17,342 nucleotides of DNA from positions 1 through 17,342 of the forward strand of contig QFNN01000060.1 of the NCBI GenBank assembly GCA_003240855.1. Reading direction: 5' to 3'. The DNA comes from Sphingomonas sanxanigenens. GTDB lineage: Bacteria; Pseudomonadota; Alphaproteobacteria; Sphingomonadales; Sphingomonadaceae. The position numbers were made by a program, and so were the translations under genes. This document shows, piece by piece, positions 14,333-17,342 of the stretch (positions are counted from its first letter, which is position 1; every line of letters starts with the position of its first letter). The notes beneath the pieces were generated by a model. The model searched no databases, was not told the DNA's origin, and was given only the letters and a program-made list of their open reading frames with translations.

Positions 14333-14998
14333 CTATTGCACATCAAGATGAAGATTAACCGTGTGAGCTTCAAACGCCGCAGAAAAATCCGGATACATCA
14401 CCAATTTCCCGTCATTCAGAACAGCAAAATGGTCGCAGTGATTTTTCACATATTCCGTGTCGTGCGAAATGATCAGCATCGCCCGATCCTTACGTTTTTC
14501 AAACAGCTCCACTGCACATTTTTCGTGGAACTTCATATCGCCAACTGCCGTAATTTCATCGATCAGATAGCAATCAAATTCGATAATCATCGAAATAGCG
14601 AAAGCAAGGCGCGCTCTCATACCTTGTGAATAGGATCGCACAGGCTCCCGAAGATAGAGGCCAAGCTCCGTGAAATCGGAAACAAAATCGATATTCTTAT
14701 GGTAGTCCTGATTGTAAATACGGCTAATAAACCGGACATTGTCGAGTCCGGTAAGAGCATTCTGGAAAGCTCCGCCAAACGCGAGCGGCCAGGAAACCGA
14801 CATCGTCCGCGTGACTGTGCCCAAGGTGGGACTTTCCGCTCCGCTGACGAGACGCACAAGCGTCGATTTACCTGCGCCATTCCGGCCCAGGATTCCCAGC
14901 TTCTCTCCCGGAGCGATCGAGAATGTGACGTCATTGAGAATCAGCCTATCCCCCGCGCGGGTTGGATAAACTTTATGGACATGATCGACGTTGATCAT
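14333..14998 (-). CDS. capsule polysaccharide ABC exporter, ATP-binding subunit (KpsT/CtrD-like)
   Basis: A 221-residue ATPase, the length of KpsT/BexA/CtrD. Walker A is GRNGAGKST (38-46), the signature motif is SYSQGMRARL (122-131), Walker B is FDCYLIDE (141-148) and the switch histidine is His179 in IISHD. SMIIEFDCYLIDEITAVGD is typical of polysaccharide exporters. I chose ATG 14998 because it overlaps the permease stop in a TCAT/ATGA junction (14995-14998) and gives the right family length; the open frame extends 23 codons upstream inside the permease gene. It would power export of a finished lipid-linked polymer across the inner membrane with the KpsM-like protein. Confidence 0.93.
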   Translation of the reverse strand: MINVDHVHKVYPTRAGDRLILNDVTFSIAPGEKLGILGRNGAGKSTLVRLVSGAESPTLGTVTRTMSVSWPLAFGGAFQNALTGLDNVRFISRIYNQDYHKNIDFVSDFTELGLYLREPVRSYSQGMRARLAFAISMIIEFDCYLIDEITAVGDMKFHEKCAVELFEKRKDRAMLIISHDTEYVKNHCDHFAVLNDGKLVMYPDFSAAFEAHTVNLHLDVQ

Positions 14999-15792
14999 TC
15001 TGGCGTGATCTCGCGGTTGACTACAGCTATCTGCGACAACGCCAAGAGCGATAGCGCGATGCACCATATCAAGAGATAGGACGTATCATAATGCGCCCGG
15101 ATCCGGTTTCCGAAATACCCGTCGCGCACCATCTCCACGGCATTCACCATCGGGATATAAAGGGCATATTTCTGCGCAACCGCCGGTAGAGCGTCGACCA
15201 GAAAAACCGCACCGGACAAGGGAAACATCAGATAGGCGGCGGGATGCCACAGCCTTTCCACCAGCTCGCTCTTTTCCGAAAGCGCGCCAAGCAGCATCGC
15301 CAGACTGGCGCCAAACCACGCGAGAAGCAGCCAGCCCGCAATAACCTTAAGGACATCCTCAGGCGGATCGAGCCAGCCGATATAAATGTAGAACAGGCTG
15401 AGCGTAACAAATGAGATCGTGACTCCCCCCACTTCGAGCAGAAGGCGCGCCAGAAAGATGTCTATCACTCTGACGTTGCGGTGATACATCAGCGCCAGAT
15501 TGGGTTCTATGGCGCCTATGCAACGGCTTGGCATGTTACGCCAAAGGAGCACGCTCGAGTAACCGGTGAGCGCAAAGGCTACAATCGGCAAGGACGATCC
15601 GTGCACCGCCTTGGACAAAGTCCAGAGCACGGTCACCCCGGTCGTGAACAGCATCGGCTCCACGAACAACCACAAAAAGCCAATATTGTGCCGACCATAT
15701 CGCGTCAGGATTTCGCGCATCAACAGCGCATAAATCACTCGCCCCTGAATAGCGGCGCTACGGCGAAGCGTTGAAAATTGCGCTAAAATCAT
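14995..15792 (-). CDS. capsule polysaccharide ABC exporter, permease (KpsM/CtrC-like)
   Basis: A 265-residue ABC-2 type membrane protein with about six membrane segments (near 37-56, 68-83, 110-135, 145-168, 177-200 and 235-257). The N-terminal cytoplasmic helix with ALLMREILTRYGRHNIGFLWLFVEPM (about 22-47) is the hallmark of KpsM/BexB/CtrC polysaccharide exporters. It lies 8 bases after the co-polymerase gene and overlaps the ATPase gene by four bases, so the three export genes form one unit. It would form the inner-membrane channel for the capsule polymer. No convincing ribosome site precedes the ATG, consistent with coupling to the upstream gene. Confidence 0.92.
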   Translation of the reverse strand: MILAQFSTLRRSAAIQGRVIYALLMREILTRYGRHNIGFLWLFVEPMLFTTGVTVLWTLSKAVHGSSLPIVAFALTGYSSVLLWRNMPSRCIGAIEPNLALMYHRNVRVIDIFLARLLLEVGGVTISFVTLSLFYIYIGWLDPPEDVLKVIAGWLLLAWFGASLAMLLGALSEKSELVERLWHPAAYLMFPLSGAVFLVDALPAVAQKYALYIPMVNAVEMVRDGYFGNRIRAHYDTSYLLIWCIALSLLALSQIAVVNREITPE

Positions 15793-15800
15793 CGGAGCGC

Positions 15801-16910
15801 CTAGTCGCGATGTTCGAGCATGCCCGCAATCAGCATGCTGATAATGCCCCAGGCCGCCAAACCCAGGATGAGGGCGGAAAAGATTCCCCGTATCCGCCGA
15901 GGCTCCAGCGCTTCATCCGGCAGGTTGGGTGAAACGATCCGCTCGACATAGGCATGTTTGCGCTGCGCCTCGCTTCGAGCATCGGCGAGCGAGGCCATGA
16001 CGCTCGCCAATTGCTTGTCAGCAAACTGACTTTCAAGCCACAGCCGCTGATATTGGGCGGCCTGGGATGACAACGAACGGTTGCCGCCGGCCACAGCGCC
16101 AAGTTGCTCCTTGATTTCTATATCGAGCCCTTTGGCGCGCGTATCGAGAACGTCGATCTGAGGGTTTTGCGGTGCGAACGCGCGCAGCTCGCGCAACTGC
16201 GTCCGCGTGGCGATCAGTTCATCCTGCAGCTTGGAAATCATCTGCAACTGAACGGCCGCCTGCTTTTCGGGATCAATAACGCCCTGCTGATTGCGGTAAG
16301 CCGACAGCGCCAGCGCAGCCGCCTGTGATTTTGCCTTGGCCTCGGCAACGTCGTTTTCCGCAAAACGAACCAGATCCCGCCTTCCTCGCTCGCTCAGCCG
16401 GTTGACCGTCGCCTCGGCCATCTCCAGCAACTGCTCGTTAAAGCGGCGAGCGTCTCGCGGATCATAGGCACGGATCGTAAGCGTCACAATCGAAGAGGCC
16501 GCATCCTGCTGGACCAAAACCTTTTTCTTGTAATATATGTACAAACGCTCAAAAGAACCGCCCCACCCAAAGGGCGCGAACCGGTCGAAAATCGATATCG
16601 ACGGCGCCTTGTAGGCGCGCTCAAACGCACCGCCACGATTGAGGGCCTGCAGAGCGTCTCGAGACAAGACATAGTCCTCCGCCGCGTAGATTTCGTCCCC
16701 GGCGCTGCTGAATCCCGTGCTTTTGAGCAACACCCCCAGGCCGGATGACGCCTGCTTTTCAGGGCTGCGCACAACAAAGCGCGACTCAGATATGTAAATA
16801 TCTGAAGCAAACACCCCATAGTACATTGCAGCAGAAAGAGTCGGAACGACCACTGTCAAAAGAAAAAGCGGGCGCATTTTCTTAAGATTTGCTGGGATTT
16901 TTTTTGCCAT
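15801..16910 (-). CDS. capsule export inner-membrane co-polymerase (KpsE/BexC/CtrB-like)
   Basis: A 369-residue polysaccharide co-polymerase of the PCP-3 type. It has an N-terminal membrane helix (about 14-33), a large periplasmic domain, and a C-terminal membrane helix (about 344-363). The periplasmic domain begins SDIYISESRFVVRSPEKQ and contains long Gln/Ala/Glu-rich coiled coils (about 170-330). It ends YVERIVSPNLPDEALEPRR, a landmark of the family. Such proteins bridge the ABC exporter to the outer-membrane channel. I chose ATG 16910, with AAGG five bases upstream; an in-frame TTG at 16931 would add seven residues. It is the first gene of the - strand capsule operon. Confidence 0.92.
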   Translation of the reverse strand: MAKKIPANLKKMRPLFLLTVVVPTLSAAMYYGVFASDIYISESRFVVRSPEKQASSGLGVLLKSTGFSSAGDEIYAAEDYVLSRDALQALNRGGAFERAYKAPSISIFDRFAPFGWGGSFERLYIYYKKKVLVQQDAASSIVTLTIRAYDPRDARRFNEQLLEMAEATVNRLSERGRRDLVRFAENDVAEAKAKSQAAALALSAYRNQQGVIDPEKQAAVQLQMISKLQDELIATRTQLRELRAFAPQNPQIDVLDTRAKGLDIEIKEQLGAVAGGNRSLSSQAAQYQRLWLESQFADKQLASVMASLADARSEAQRKHAYVERIVSPNLPDEALEPRRIRGIFSALILGLAAWGIISMLIAGMLEHRD

Positions 16911-17234
16911 TCTGACCTTAATATACTGCAATGTTACGACCGCACGGCCGGCCTTCGCACATCTGCGCCCCAGCTTCCGCGCGTTACCGGCAATATGTTT
17001 CTACAGCAAGCGCACTAAGCCGTTCCGGCCAGACCCTATACGGGATCATGCCCTAGCCGGCCGCTTTATCCGCGTCCAGAGGCCACGGCCCGACACGGCT
17101 TGTGAGGACGTCCGGCGGTCGCACGGCATCTTTTATCAGCCGTTTCTTGATCCGCCCCGTCGCATAAGCCATATGCTGCTCCCTTAAAGGCCTTCCGCTT
17201 AATCTGGAGGGCGGAAACATCTGGCTGATCCTGA
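16911..17234. other. 324-base divergent intergenic region of the capsule locus
   Basis: This region lies between the kpsE-like gene and the divergent lipoprotein gene and must hold the promoters of both arms. TATATT lies just upstream of the kpsE-like ribosome site on the - strand, but no matching -35 is clear. On the right side TTCCGC (17193-17198) and GCGGAA (17211-17216) form a possible leader hairpin around GGAGG. I see no gene in it; the open frame at 17066-17332 on the - strand runs into the divergent gene and has no recognisable domain. Confidence 0.5.
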
Positions 17235-17342
17235 ATGACGAAAATAAATGCTGCAGTTCGCTTCACCGGGGCGACGTGCCTTGGCTTGATACTTTCGGCG
17301 TGTGCAATTTCGCCATCGGCAGGACCTTCCACGCGATCGGTA
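17235..17342 (+). CDS. start of an outer-membrane polysaccharide export lipoprotein (KpsD/BexD/CtrA-like), truncated by the window edge
   Basis: Only the first 36 residues are in the window. They begin MTKINAAVRFTGATCLGLIL and continue SACAISPSAGPSTRSV. This is a lipoprotein signal peptide with lipobox L20-S-A-C23, then a short linker containing SAGPS, reminiscent of the SSGPS stretch that follows the lipidated cysteine in BexD/CtrA-type export proteins. An in-frame TGA directly precedes the ATG (TGAATG), so the start cannot lie upstream. The ribosome site is weak; GGAGG at about 17207 is too far away. Position next to the divergent kpsE-like gene supports the call, because the export locus otherwise lacks its outer-membrane component. 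The remainder of the gene is needed for proof. Confidence 0.6.
   Translation, partial: MTKINAAVRFTGATCLGLILSACAISPSAGPSTRSV

Noticed and set aside
1..17342. CRISPR arrays, tRNA genes, insertion sequences or prophage parts
   Set aside because: No periodic direct repeats, cloverleaf candidates, transposase motifs or integrase were seen in a full read of both strands.

Overview
The window is GC-rich, densely coded DNA of alphaproteobacterial character. Gene content (type I sulfide:quinone oxidoreductase, BigR/SqrR-like ArsR regulators, Group 2/3-type capsule export, TonB_C-like secreted proteins) would fit a sphingomonad, but that placement is inference; no rRNA, tRNA or species marker is present. 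No tRNA, CRISPR array or intact insertion sequence was seen.

Left part (about 160-1270, + strand): a two-gene operon of a Prx6-type peroxiredoxin and an ArsR-family regulator. It is preceded by an inverted repeat that overlaps a candidate -10 box.

Centre (1673-10051): a divergent sulfur/efflux module. Leftward from 7196 runs a tightly coupled operon: single-domain rhodanese, RND periplasmic adaptor lipoprotein, 1068-residue RND pump, BigR/SqrR-like ArsR repressor and periplasmic DsrE-family protein. Rightward from 7280 run sulfide:quinone oxidoreductase, a small YgaP-type (DUF2892) membrane protein and a TolC-family outer-membrane channel. Both arms start from one roughly 80-base intergenic region holding overlapping promoters and an imperfect palindrome. 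Together the genes would sense sulfide or persulfide, oxidise sulfide into the quinone pool, pass sulfane sulfur through rhodanese and DsrE, and supply a complete tripartite pump for an unknown substrate. The peroxiredoxin operon shares a promoter-region motif with this module.

Middle right (10311-12258, + strand): two overlapping genes for secreted proteins that I cannot name. The first carries two copies of a cysteine-patterned domain; the second carries two TonB C-terminal-like domains without a TonB membrane anchor.

Right part (12372-17342): a capsule-type polysaccharide locus. On the - strand it reads kpsE-like co-polymerase, kpsM-like permease, kpsT-like ATPase, GDP-mannose 4,6-dehydratase and a GDP-6-deoxy-mannose reductase-like SDR. 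Divergently at the right edge begins a truncated lipoprotein that looks like the outer-membrane export component (KpsD/BexD/CtrA type). The locus would make GDP-6-deoxyhexose (probably GDP-rhamnose) and export a polymer through an ABC-2 exporter.
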